Shown: piece by piece, positions 1 through 7,595 of the stretch | How the letters are laid out: each line of letters begins with the position of its first letter | Numbering within the stretch: the stretch's first letter is position 1 | Origin: Allobosea sp. 47.2.35 | GTDB lineage: Bacteria; Pseudomonadota; Alphaproteobacteria; Rhizobiales; Beijerinckiaceae | Assembly: GCF_024655635.1 (NCBI RefSeq) | Contig: NZ_JANLGI010000019.1 | Span: 1-64,000, forward strand | Length of the DNA stretch: 64,000 nucleotides | Direction of reading: 5' to 3' | Program-made: the position numbers and the translations under genes | Notes under the pieces: generated by a model | The model's database searches: none | The model's input: the letters and a program-made list of their open reading frames with translations, nothing else | What the model was told of the DNA's origin: nothing

Positions 1-311
1 GAGGCGCCGGCCTGCCCGCGGCGCAAGAACCCGACGGTCTCGCACTCCAGGCTCGCGACGAAGCTGTAGGCGCTGCGGGCTTCCTCCTCCATCAGCTTGC
101 CGCGCTCCATATGCGCTGAGGTGAAGCCCTCCATCACCTCCCCGGTCAGGCGTTCGCCGGCGAGCTTGTAGAGATAGGTCTGCCGGGTCCGGCTCTCGGC
201 ACCGCCGCGTCCCTTGGTCAGGATCGAGGCGAACTCGGACGCGGTCGGGATGCCCAGGCGCGCTTGTGCCCATTCCGGGGAGCCTTGTGTGCAGTTGATG
301 ATCTCGAGCAT
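1..311 (-). CDS. YqaJ-family viral-type exonuclease, 5' part (cut by window edge)
   Basis: The visible 103 codons begin MLEIINCTQGSPEWAQARLG and continue with TASEFASILT. This is the typical N-terminus of YqaJ/lambda-exonuclease-type recombinases, where the Q-x-S-x-E-W segment and a following serine belong to the nuclease fold. Such enzymes resect double-stranded DNA and hand single strands to an annealing protein. The ATG is two bases after the stop codon of the ERF gene, so the two are transcribed and probably translated together, the classic exonuclease plus annealing-protein pair of phages and integrated elements. The C-terminal catalytic half (D...ExK) lies outside the window, so activity cannot be judged. 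Confidence 0.8.
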   Translation of the reverse strand, partial: MLEIINCTQGSPEWAQARLGIPTASEFASILTKGRGGAESRTRQTYLYKLAGERLTGEVMEGFTSAHMERGKLMEEEARSAYSFVASLECETVGFLRRGQAGA

Positions 312-313
312 GA

Positions 314-1057
314 TCAGGCCCGTCCCTTCCTGGCGTTGAGCATCACCAGCGCCTGCCGGAAGCGGCGCGCTGGCAGTTCGGCAAAGGCCTTGATCTTGAA
401 GAAGCGCAGCAGGGCCTCGCGCTCACCGCCGACCTCGTCGATCAGCGCGAGTAGCTCCCGGGTCTGCTGGCGGGTGATGGTCTCACTGGACCCTGCGGCC
501 TTGCCATCATCGTCATCGGTTGCGGCGAGCCCCAACGCTGCCTTCAGCGTCATCCGCTGCAGATAGGTCAGTGTCGATCCGATCGCCTGGATCGCGTTCT
601 TGTCGCCGCTGTGATCGGCGCCGGCCGAGAGGCTGTTCTCCTCGCTATGGCCGTCACGGTGCGAGATCACGCAGGTGATGCTCACCCTCTCGCCGTCACT
701 GCTCGAGCGGAAGCGGTAAGCCAGCCCGTGGCGCGCCAGGGCCGGCCCGATCGCGCGGGCGATCTCGGCCAGATCCTCGTGGCGGTAGTGCTTGCTCCCG
801 ATACTGGCGATCTGGGTCTTCGCGATCACCGGAAGCTCTGCCTTGGCGGCTGTCAGTGCGGCTTCAAAAGCGCAGCGTGCATCGTCGGCCCGGCTCCGCT
901 CGTGCAGGCCGATCAGTTGAGACAGCACATGGTCGTCGGCGCCGCGGTCGAGCGCAGAACTCAACAGGCTGAGCGGGGTGATCGTGGGGGCAGGGCCCCG
1001 ACCGGCAAGCCGAATGGTTGCGGCTGAGCGCCGGTAACGCGCTGCTGCGTTGGTCAT
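314..1057 (-). CDS. ERF family single-strand annealing recombinase
   Basis: The 247-residue protein matches the ERF superfamily: a central region (about residues 45-190) with the pattern ALxAAKAELP, SxxYRHEDLAEI and GDKNAIQAIGSTLTYLQRM, followed by an acidic DDDDG tail, as in ERF proteins. ERF proteins anneal complementary single strands during phage recombination. The start at MTNAAARYRR is preferred because its ATG overlaps the stop of the upstream small gene as ATGA; a start ten codons earlier is possible. The gene lies directly before the YqaJ exonuclease and after two small unknown genes, all on the minus strand, which suggests one early-type recombination operon of a prophage or plasmid-derived element. 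Confidence 0.85.
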   Translation of the reverse strand: MTNAAARYRRSAATIRLAGRGPAPTITPLSLLSSALDRGADDHVLSQLIGLHERSRADDARCAFEAALTAAKAELPVIAKTQIASIGSKHYRHEDLAEIARAIGPALARHGLAYRFRSSSDGERVSITCVISHRDGHSEENSLSAGADHSGDKNAIQAIGSTLTYLQRMTLKAALGLAATDDDDGKAAGSSETITRQQTRELLALIDEVGGEREALLRFFKIKAFAELPARRFRQALVMLNARKGRA

Positions 1058-1242
1058 TGCCTGGCCCTCCTGCTGAGAGGGCTGCAAGACGCGACGCGAT
1101 CTGGGCCGAACCGCCAGTCGCGATAGGCTTGCGCGAGTTCAGCCGGGCTGAGCTGCGAGGTAGGGGGCAGGGGCTCTTGGCGCACCTCGTAGGTGAGCGC
1201 CCGTGAATCTACGGTAAGCGGAAGAGGCAAACTACGGTTCAT
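1054..1242 (-). CDS. small hypothetical protein in recombination operon
   Basis: A 62-residue protein (MNRSLPLPLTVDSRALTYEV...) whose stop overlaps the ERF start by four bases (ATGA). A GAGGG sequence lies about eight bases before this ATG. A longer reading starting at 1365 would overlap the next upstream gene by more than 100 bases, so the short form is preferred. It contains a DWRFGPDR-like segment and no recognisable domain. Small unknown proteins are common beside phage recombination genes. Function unknown. Confidence 0.5.
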   Translation of the reverse strand: MNRSLPLPLTVDSRALTYEVRQEPLPPTSQLSPAELAQAYRDWRFGPDRVASCSPLSRRARQ

Positions 1243-1252
1243 CACGATACCC

Positions 1253-1564
1253 TCAGTGAAACTGCTGACGGGCGAGGGCGATCGCGGGAGCCTCATTCGG
1301 CGAGGTCGTCGTCGCTCCAGTTCCGATATCGTCGCGAAACAGCCCGGGGCGGCCCAGCGTCGCAACGGCTTGAAGCCGTTGAAGCGCCGACAGCTCAGCC
1401 TTGGCCTCGGCCCATCCGCGCTTCAGGGACTGAGACAGCAACTGGCGTCGTTGCGCCCGACTTTGCAGCCCTGAAAACCGAAGGCGGGCCTGCCGCATGG
1501 CGTAGCGCAGGATGCCCGGCTTGTAGAAAATGAGCTTGTGCTTGAACTCCAGGATCAGGGTCAT
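1253..1564 (-). CDS. hypothetical basic protein, first gene of recombination operon
   Basis: A roughly 103-residue protein starting MTLILEFKHKLIFYKPGILR, rich in arginine and glutamine, probably alpha-helical in its middle (RLRFSGLQSRAQRRQLLSQ). A GGAGG lies six bases before the chosen ATG; the ATG one codon upstream is only three bases from it. It ends ten bases before the next small gene and appears to be the first gene of the minus-strand operon that leads into ERF and YqaJ. No known domain was recognised. The position suggests an accessory recombination protein, but that is inference. Confidence 0.5.
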   Translation of the reverse strand: MTLILEFKHKLIFYKPGILRYAMRQARLRFSGLQSRAQRRQLLSQSLKRGWAEAKAELSALQRLQAVATLGRPGLFRDDIGTGATTTSPNEAPAIALARQQFH

Positions 1565-1622
1565 CATCGTCCTCCAGCGACGAAAATCGTCGGTGACGGA
1601 CGGTTCCCTTCCTGTCGGGGTA

Positions 1623-1651
1623 CCAGTCAACTGGAATAGTCGACGCTCGAC
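1623..1651. promoter_or_regulatory. candidate operator region between recombination operon and XRE gene
   Basis: The 117-base divergent gap contains two short perfect dyads: CCAGT-CA-ACTGG at 1623-1634 and GTCGA-CGC-TCGAC at 1639-1651. Their placement between a recombination operon and a small XRE regulator resembles a phage switch. The dyads are short and no half-site is repeated exactly, so this is only a candidate. Confidence 0.25.
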
Positions 1652-1681
1652 GAAAAGCGTTGATCAGGCTATGCCGACTTC

Positions 1682-1909
1682 ATGATCACACCAGCCCAAT
1701 GCCGCGCGGCCCGCGCACTCCTCGACTGGAGCCAGCAGGACCTCGCAAAGGCCGCACATCTTAGCCTCTCAACAATCCGTGACTTCGAGAAAGGCAGGCG
1801 CGTGCCGACCCATAACAACCTCCGCGGGATCAAACTCGCCCTCGAGGAGGAAGGAGTTGAGGTTGGGGCAGAGAGGTCAGGGGTCGCAATAATTAAGCCA
1901 AACGCCTAA
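1682..1909 (+). CDS. small XRE-family HTH transcriptional regulator
   Basis: A 75-residue protein that is almost entirely one Cro/C1-type helix-turn-helix. Residues about 5-60 show the standard layout: CRAARALLDWSQQDLAKAA (helices 1-2), then LSLSTIRDFEKGRRVP (recognition helix and following turn), then a helix with NNLRGIKLALEEEG. Many stand-alone XRE proteins of this length occur in Rhizobiales genomes. It is divergent from the ERF/YqaJ operon with a 117-base gap between the genes, so it may repress that operon or itself. Its target is not known from the sequence. Confidence 0.85.
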   Translation: MITPAQCRAARALLDWSQQDLAKAAHLSLSTIRDFEKGRRVPTHNNLRGIKLALEEEGVEVGAERSGVAIIKPNA

Positions 1910-2221
1910 GTCTGGATCGCGTCGACCAACATGCGAGGCAGAAGAGCTGTCGGACGAGGCCGGCGGCAAAGACCGTCGATCCGATTGAAAAATCCTTTCT
2001 CGACAACTCCACTCACCGCTAAGGGGAGAGGCCATAAACGAAAGTTATGGGCGAATTGACAGGTTATCTAATCAGCAGGATTTGTGCCGCTTGCGCTCGA
2101 TTGACATTGCGCATTGTTTCGACCACTGCCTACTCCATAGTCGTGGTCGACTGCACGCGTCGAGCGTTGACCCGGCTCACGCTCTACTTGGACTTCTTCG
2201 ACGATCACGCTGGACAATCGA
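1910..2221. other. gene-free gap between recombination module and polysaccharide locus
   Basis: About 310 bases with no convincing gene. Short overlapping frames here lack ribosome-binding sites and family resemblance. The stretch presumably holds the promoter of the amidotransferase gene starting at 2222. No att-like direct repeat, tRNA or inverted repeat was recognised. Confidence 0.4.
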
Positions 2222-4207
2222 ATGTGTGGCATATTTGGGCTTGCCATATCGCGCAAGCATGCAATGGACCGCTCGCAATGGGCGGATGGCATCAAGAAGC
2301 TCTTCGAGACTTCCGAGACCCGCGGCAAGGAGGCCGCAGGTATCGCCATTGCGACGGCGCGAGAACTGCTCGTTCATAAGGACTCCGTCTCGGCCAGCGC
2401 GATGCTGGCGACGCCGGATTATCAACGCGTGATCAAACAGGCGGAGCAGTGGTTCTCCGAAGACAAGCTTTCCGGCAGCGCGCTCGCTGCGATCGGCCAC
2501 TCGCGGCTGGTTACGAATGGCCTTCAAGGCATCGACGCCAACAATCAGCCGGTCTGGCGCGACGACGTGGTTCTCGTCCATAACGGGATTGTCGTGAACG
2601 TCGATGCGTTGTGGGCTCGCGAGAAGGCGGGTGGCCTTGTTCCGCGCGCGGATGTCGACACGGAGGTCATCGCGGCCCTCGTGCAGAAGCATCGCAACGG
2701 CGGTGGGTCGATTTCGGAGACGCTCGGCCGGGTCTATGCCGATATCTATGGCGAGACCTCGATCGCGATGTTCCTGCGCGATGTCGATGCCCTCGTTCTC
2801 GCGACCAATACTGGCTCCCTCTATATCGGACGCACGCGCGACGGCGCGGGCCTGTTCTTCGCGTCGGAACGCTACATCTGCGAGCAGCTCATCTCCGGCG
2901 CGAAGAAGCTTGCGGGCTTCGAGGGGGCCGAGATCATTCACTTGCGCCCGGGGCAGGGCGCGATCATTCCGCTTGCCACGCTCGACATCGAGCGCTTTGC
3001 CGTCGAGCCGCGAGGGGAGACGGGGGAAGTCAAGCTGGCCGCGCCGGCGGTGGAGCCGATGCTGGAGACGCAGCGGCGCGTCGAGGAGAAGTCGACGCGC
3101 TACCGCGAGGCGATGCAGGCGATGCGGCGTTGCTCGCGCTGTCTTCTGCCGGAAACGATGCCATTCATCGTCTATGATCAGCAAGGCGTCTGCAATTACT
3201 GCCACAGCTATACGCCATGGGTTCGCCGACCGGAGGGTGATCTCGAAGCCGAGCTCGCGAAGTATCGGTCCAAGGATGGCTCGCCCGATTGCGTCGTGGC
3301 CTTCTCGGGAGGCCGGGACAGCTCTTATGGGCTGCATCTGCTCAAGACCAAGTATGGGATGACGCCGCTCTGCTTCAGCTATGACTGGGGCATGGTGACG
3401 GATCTCGCGCGCCGCAATCAGGCGCGGATGTGCGGCAAGCTCGGTATCGAACACATCTGGATCTCGGCCGATATCAAGCAGAAGCGCGCCAATATCCGGG
3501 CCAATGTCCTCGCCTGGCTGAAAAAACCCGACCTTGGACTCATTCCGCTCTTCATGGCGGGCGACAAGCAGTTCTTCTGGCACGCCAGCGAGACGATCAA
3601 GGCCACGGGAATTCCGTTGTCGGTGTTCTGCACCAATCGGCTCGAGAAGACGGACTTCAAGACGGGCTTCCTCGGCCTGAGGCCGACGGACAGCGAGATG
3701 CGCAACAAGCCGTCGTCGCTGCGGTTGAAGTCCAAGGTGGATCTTGCCTGGGGCTATGGCAGCAGGTTCCTGTCCAACCCCCGTTATCTCAACCGTTCCA
3801 TTCCGGACACATTGTTCGCGGCGTTCTCGTACTATGGCATCGAACAGGAACATCTTTTCATGTTCGATTATCTTCGCTGGGACGAGGAGACGATCAACCG
3901 GGCGTTGATCGATGAATACGATTGGGAAACGGCACCCGACACGCCGTCGACCTGGCGGATCGGCGACGGGACGGCGCCATGGTATAATTACATCTACCAC
4001 ACCGTGGCCGGGTTCACGGAGTTCGACACATTCCGCTCGAACCAGATTCGCGAGGGCATGCTGACGCGAGATGAGGCGCTCGCTTCGCTGGACGAGGTGA
4101 ATGCCCCGCGGTGGGGAGCTATCCGGGATTACATGCATCTCATCAACGTGGATTTCGATGAGGCCATTCGCGTGGTCGATCGCATGCCCAAGCTCTATCT
4201 GGCGTAG
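2222..4207 (+). CDS. class II glutaminase / N-acetyl-sugar amidotransferase fusion (WbpG/PseA-like)
   Basis: The 661-residue protein joins two enzymes. Residues 1-250 are a class II (Ntn) glutamine amidotransferase of the GlmS/PurF type: it starts MCGIFG, so Cys2 would be the nucleophile, and has RGKEAAG, GHSRLVTNG and HNGIVVN motifs. After a charged linker, residues about 300-655 match the N-acetyl-sugar amidotransferase family (WbpG, PseA): paired cysteines C304-x2-C307 and C324-x2-C327, probably binding a metal, and an ATP-pyrophosphatase P-loop S362-GGRDSS. WbpG-type enzymes convert an N-acetyl group to acetamidino using ammonia, normally supplied by HisH/HisF-like partners; here the glutaminase is built in. 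The wbpA/B/D/E genes of the same locus make a plausible substrate precursor. The exact substrate is inferred. The gene is followed closely by two membrane-anchored unknowns. Confidence 0.8.
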   Translation: MCGIFGLAISRKHAMDRSQWADGIKKLFETSETRGKEAAGIAIATARELLVHKDSVSASAMLATPDYQRVIKQAEQWFSEDKLSGSALAAIGHSRLVTNGLQGIDANNQPVWRDDVVLVHNGIVVNVDALWAREKAGGLVPRADVDTEVIAALVQKHRNGGGSISETLGRVYADIYGETSIAMFLRDVDALVLATNTGSLYIGRTRDGAGLFFASERYICEQLISGAKKLAGFEGAEIIHLRPGQGAIIPLATLDIERFAVEPRGETGEVKLAAPAVEPMLETQRRVEEKSTRYREAMQAMRRCSRCLLPETMPFIVYDQQGVCNYCHSYTPWVRRPEGDLEAELAKYRSKDGSPDCVVAFSGGRDSSYGLHLLKTKYGMTPLCFSYDWGMVTDLARRNQARMCGKLGIEHIWISADIKQKRANIRANVLAWLKKPDLGLIPLFMAGDKQFFWHASETIKATGIPLSVFCTNRLEKTDFKTGFLGLRPTDSEMRNKPSSLRLKSKVDLAWGYGSRFLSNPRYLNRSIPDTLFAAFSYYGIEQEHLFMFDYLRWDEETINRALIDEYDWETAPDTPSTWRIGDGTAPWYNYIYHTVAGFTEFDTFRSNQIREGMLTRDEALASLDEVNAPRWGAIRDYMHLINVDFDEAIRVVDRMPKLYLA

Positions 4208-4260
4208 ATTCTCCTGTTCGGGGTTATTGAGCGGCCTTGCCGCTGCGAAGCGAGGTCGCG

Positions 4261-5457
4261 ATGTCGCGTTGGTTCAGCGTGTCCCTGAAGAAGCGCGTGC
4301 TGTTTGGCTGCATCGCGTTGCTCGCATTGGCGGGCGCCGCGGCTGGGACATGGGCATATCGGCAATGGGCCGACCGTACCCCGGATCTTGCGGCACTGCG
4401 TGATAGCTTGCGTGCCCGCCTCGATCCCAAATTCCCGGGCAGGGGCGTGACGGACTATCCCGGGAATACGAGCGACGATGTATCCAAGGCCTATGCCATG
4501 GTGCTGAAGGCGGAAACCGAATGGGCCCGGCGGACCGGCAGGCCGGTCAGCGAACTGGCCATCGCATCCGGCATGTTCCTGCTGGAGCATTCGGACGAAC
4601 GCCGTGACGGCTTCCCGGGCTGGGGCGTTCCGATCGCTTGGGATCCCTATGGTGACGGCTCGGTCAACCCGGCTCATACCAAGTATACGATTTCGACCGG
4701 CATCGCGATCGACGCTCTATTGGATTGGGCGGAGGTGGATCCGAAAGCGCCACGCGCCCGAATCTTCAATCTGATGATCGGCGCCGCGCGCCCGTATCTG
4801 CAAGCGGGAGCGCTGTCACCGTCCGGGTTGCTGCCCTATTCGCTCGAGTCCGTCGACAGACCCTACGACACCTTCAATCCGGCGGCCTATCTTGCCGGTG
4901 TCATGCAGCGCCTGAGCGTGTTCCCCGAGGCAGCGGAGATTCGTGACAGTCTGCGCGCTGTCGCCGACAAGACGATCGAAGCGCATCTGGCGCAGCGCCG
5001 CTCGACGCAGGCGGGAGCATGGTACTGGAACTATTCGATCAACGAGAACGTCCCCAACGACCTCGCCCATGCCGGCTATGTCATCTACGGCTTGCGCCTT
5101 TACGCTCAGGAAGGTGGAAAGCTTGCAGGCAAGCTGGATGTGCCTGCCATCGAGAAACACCTTGCCGATTTCGTCGGGGAGCCGACGGATCGCCTGTTCG
5201 CCTGGCCGATGTTCCGGCAGGATACGAACACGCCGGCGCGGTCCTATGATCTGGGGATGGGGCTTTATCTCACCTGCGTTGTCGGCCGGCCCGATCTCAC
5301 CCATCGCTACGCCAGGTCGCTTGCGCGATACCGGACTCCCGAAGGCGCCTACCTGAAATACCCGCCGGACTACAACGCTCCTGCCCTCAGCGTCAGGGAG
5401 TACGAGGCCTATATCCTGCTCGGCCTGTCGCGCTGCGCCGAAAGGCCGGCCCAATGA
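4261..5457 (+). CDS. membrane-anchored protein of unknown function, possible alpha/alpha-toroid
   Basis: A 398-residue protein with one N-terminal transmembrane segment (about residues 10-30, LFGCIALLALAGAAAG) and a large periplasmic part. Repeated helical segments rich in aromatic residues (GAWYWNYSINENVPND, AHAGYVIYGLRLY, SYDLGMGLYLTC) suggest an alpha/alpha-toroid such as glucuronyl C5-epimerases or polysaccharide lyases have; this is only a fold guess. The ATG at 4261 is preferred over one eight codons upstream because it sits directly before the basic stretch preceding the membrane segment. Its stop overlaps the next gene (ATGA), which also encodes an anchored unknown. The setting in the polysaccharide locus suggests a role in glycan modification or export. 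Confidence 0.6.
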   Translation: MSRWFSVSLKKRVLFGCIALLALAGAAAGTWAYRQWADRTPDLAALRDSLRARLDPKFPGRGVTDYPGNTSDDVSKAYAMVLKAETEWARRTGRPVSELAIASGMFLLEHSDERRDGFPGWGVPIAWDPYGDGSVNPAHTKYTISTGIAIDALLDWAEVDPKAPRARIFNLMIGAARPYLQAGALSPSGLLPYSLESVDRPYDTFNPAAYLAGVMQRLSVFPEAAEIRDSLRAVADKTIEAHLAQRRSTQAGAWYWNYSINENVPNDLAHAGYVIYGLRLYAQEGGKLAGKLDVPAIEKHLADFVGEPTDRLFAWPMFRQDTNTPARSYDLGMGLYLTCVVGRPDLTHRYARSLARYRTPEGAYLKYPPDYNAPALSVREYEAYILLGLSRCAERPAQ

Positions 5458-7595
5458 AGCTGGGGCTGTCGCGCCGAGTGGTTGTCGCCCTTGCGGCGGT
5501 TTCTATCCTGGGGCTTGGGGCTGTCGGCACGCTGCGCTTCTTCAAGGCCGAGGCGCTACGGCGCGCCGCGATCACCGTTGCTGCCGATCAGACGCGGCAG
5601 CTTGAGACCGCACAGAAGACGATTGCCGAGCTTCGGCAAAACGAGACCTTGGCAATACAGGCTGCTGCTCGCAAGGCTTCTGGGCTGCGCCTGATCGCGA
5701 TTTCAGAGGAGCATCGACAGGCTGCGGTAGCAGCCATGCCGCCGTTCGAGCCTGATCGGGAAGTCCCGATCCCGTTCACGCATTTCGAGAGCGGCGGGAG
5801 CAAGGCGGAGCTTCGCTATACGCCGTCGACGGGGCTGAGCACGCTGGATATTGCCGGTTATCGGGCAGTGACGTTTTCACGCCAGGGATTTCCGCTCAAG
5901 TTGGTCAGCCTCGGCCCGAATCGGTTCGCCGTCTTCTTTAGGGAAGTGCCTTCCAGCCGTCTGTTTCTCAGCATTCTGGATGGAATGGAGATGCGGGAAA
6001 TCCAGCTCGCGGGTCCGGGGGATGCCGAGCCCGTCTTGCGCGAGAGCATAGCCTGGGATGGGCGTTTGCTGGGAATCCTCTACGATAACCAGCGCCGCGT
6101 GAACGAAGTCGTGGAGATCGACCTGGCCGCGGCCGCGGAGACACAGGTCCCGCGCGTGATCGCCACCTTGCCGACGCTCGAAGACCCCGCTGGATCGAAT
6201 TACGAGATGATGGCGACATTGTTCATGTTGCCTGGGCGAGACCGTCTCTGGATCGTCGGGGGGACCTTGGTCTCGACCTTGTCCAAGAATGAATTTGCTG
6301 TTGTTGGGCGCCTGTCTGCCTGTGAGCGGGCGCAGGATGTGGCGTTATCTGAGCAGGGACCGACAGTCCTTTGCCTCGCCAAGCGCAAGGATGGGCCAGC
6401 TTTTCTGTTGTCGCGCTGGGAGGCGGGTGGCCTTGTTGGCGGATATGAGGACATCGCGGCGGACGGGGTGCCTTTCGATCTAGCAGTCAAGGCGGAGAAG
6501 CCGACGACGGATCGGGTTGTCTCCCCTGCCGATGTCGCCGGCTTGTTGCGCCGCGATCTCGCCGGAAACCAGGTTTCAGGGGTGATGGAGCTTGGGACCA
6601 ACAATCTCGAGGGGCGGGTTGCCTGGTCCCAGATTTATTTCCTCAACGGCCTCCTCGACCTGTTGTTGATCAGCCGGAGTGACGAGCGCGCTTTCGAGCG
6701 CTTCGCTCCGCTGATCAGCGAGGTCAAGCGCCGGTTGGATGTCGAGATGTCGGCGCTGGATCGCGTTCTCGCCTCAGCCGTGGGCTATGAGGCGAAAGCC
6801 TTCACGGCTCACCGCGAGCCGCGCATTTTTGCCGTCCAGACGGCTCGCCTTTTGCTGCTCGCCAACCGGTATCGGCGCGAGGTTCCACATGGAGCTTCGC
6901 TTCCCGCATTTGAAGGGTTGCGGCAGCGGGTCTTCGAGCTGCAAGGACATATCGACGCGTTCCAGGTCTCGTCGGGAGGAGCTGACGAACCGAAGGCAGG
7001 CCGCTCCTATCTGATGTGGCCGAAAGGCAGCGCGTTCTATTTCGACGGCCTCAATGTCCCCTACAATCATCAAAACGAATGGGCCTACAGCGTACTGGAT
7101 ACGTTGAAGAGCGAACGCATGCTGGATCAGGCAGATAGCCTTGCCCGGCGGAGAGCGGTGGACATCATCGATCACTTTCTCGAGGGAGTGACGCACCGCG
7201 GCGCGATGCCGGAGAGCGGCATCTGGCCTTATTGGTGGGGCCGGGCTGCGCGAAGCTGGACGGAGTCCGACGGGGTCTCGATCAATACGCCCGCCTATCC
7301 GGGGGATCGCCTGGATGCCTTCATCTCCTTCAAGTCGATCGACGTGATGTCGGTGCTGTCGGCCGAACGTTTCAGCGAGCCGGCGACGCGACCGGAGTTG
7401 ATCGCCGGCATTCGGGATCTCGTGGCTAATGGCAGCGTCTATCCTTTCGTATCTGCCTCCTTCGTAGCGCGTGGCTACCTGCCCGAGTTGGAGCCAATTG
7501 TCGGGTTGCGCTATGCGCGGATGACCGCGCCCTGGGAGATGCAGAATGCGGTATGGGCTTTGCTATCGCTGCCGCTTGCTGCCGATAAACGGTGA
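5454..7595 (+). CDS. large membrane-anchored protein of unknown function in polysaccharide locus
   Basis: A 713-residue protein with an N-terminal membrane anchor (about residues 8-28), then a helical, probably coiled-coil segment (ADQTRQLETAQKTIAELRQ). Residues about 100-350 look beta-rich with repeated short strands and might form a propeller. The C-terminal half is helical with aromatic motifs (PYNHQNEWAYSVLDTL, GIWPYWWG) that recall the preceding protein, so the C-terminal fold may be a second alpha/alpha-toroid. No catalytic signature was recognised. The start overlaps the previous stop by four bases, so the pair is translationally coupled. A periplasmic glycan-processing role is inference. 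Confidence 0.6.
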   Translation: MKLGLSRRVVVALAAVSILGLGAVGTLRFFKAEALRRAAITVAADQTRQLETAQKTIAELRQNETLAIQAAARKASGLRLIAISEEHRQAAVAAMPPFEPDREVPIPFTHFESGGSKAELRYTPSTGLSTLDIAGYRAVTFSRQGFPLKLVSLGPNRFAVFFREVPSSRLFLSILDGMEMREIQLAGPGDAEPVLRESIAWDGRLLGILYDNQRRVNEVVEIDLAAAAETQVPRVIATLPTLEDPAGSNYEMMATLFMLPGRDRLWIVGGTLVSTLSKNEFAVVGRLSACERAQDVALSEQGPTVLCLAKRKDGPAFLLSRWEAGGLVGGYEDIAADGVPFDLAVKAEKPTTDRVVSPADVAGLLRRDLAGNQVSGVMELGTNNLEGRVAWSQIYFLNGLLDLLLISRSDERAFERFAPLISEVKRRLDVEMSALDRVLASAVGYEAKAFTAHREPRIFAVQTARLLLLANRYRREVPHGASLPAFEGLRQRVFELQGHIDAFQVSSGGADEPKAGRSYLMWPKGSAFYFDGLNVPYNHQNEWAYSVLDTLKSERMLDQADSLARRRAVDIIDHFLEGVTHRGAMPESGIWPYWWGRAARSWTESDGVSINTPAYPGDRLDAFISFKSIDVMSVLSAERFSEPATRPELIAGIRDLVANGSVYPFVSASFVARGYLPELEPIVGLRYARMTAPWEMQNAVWALLSLPLAADKR

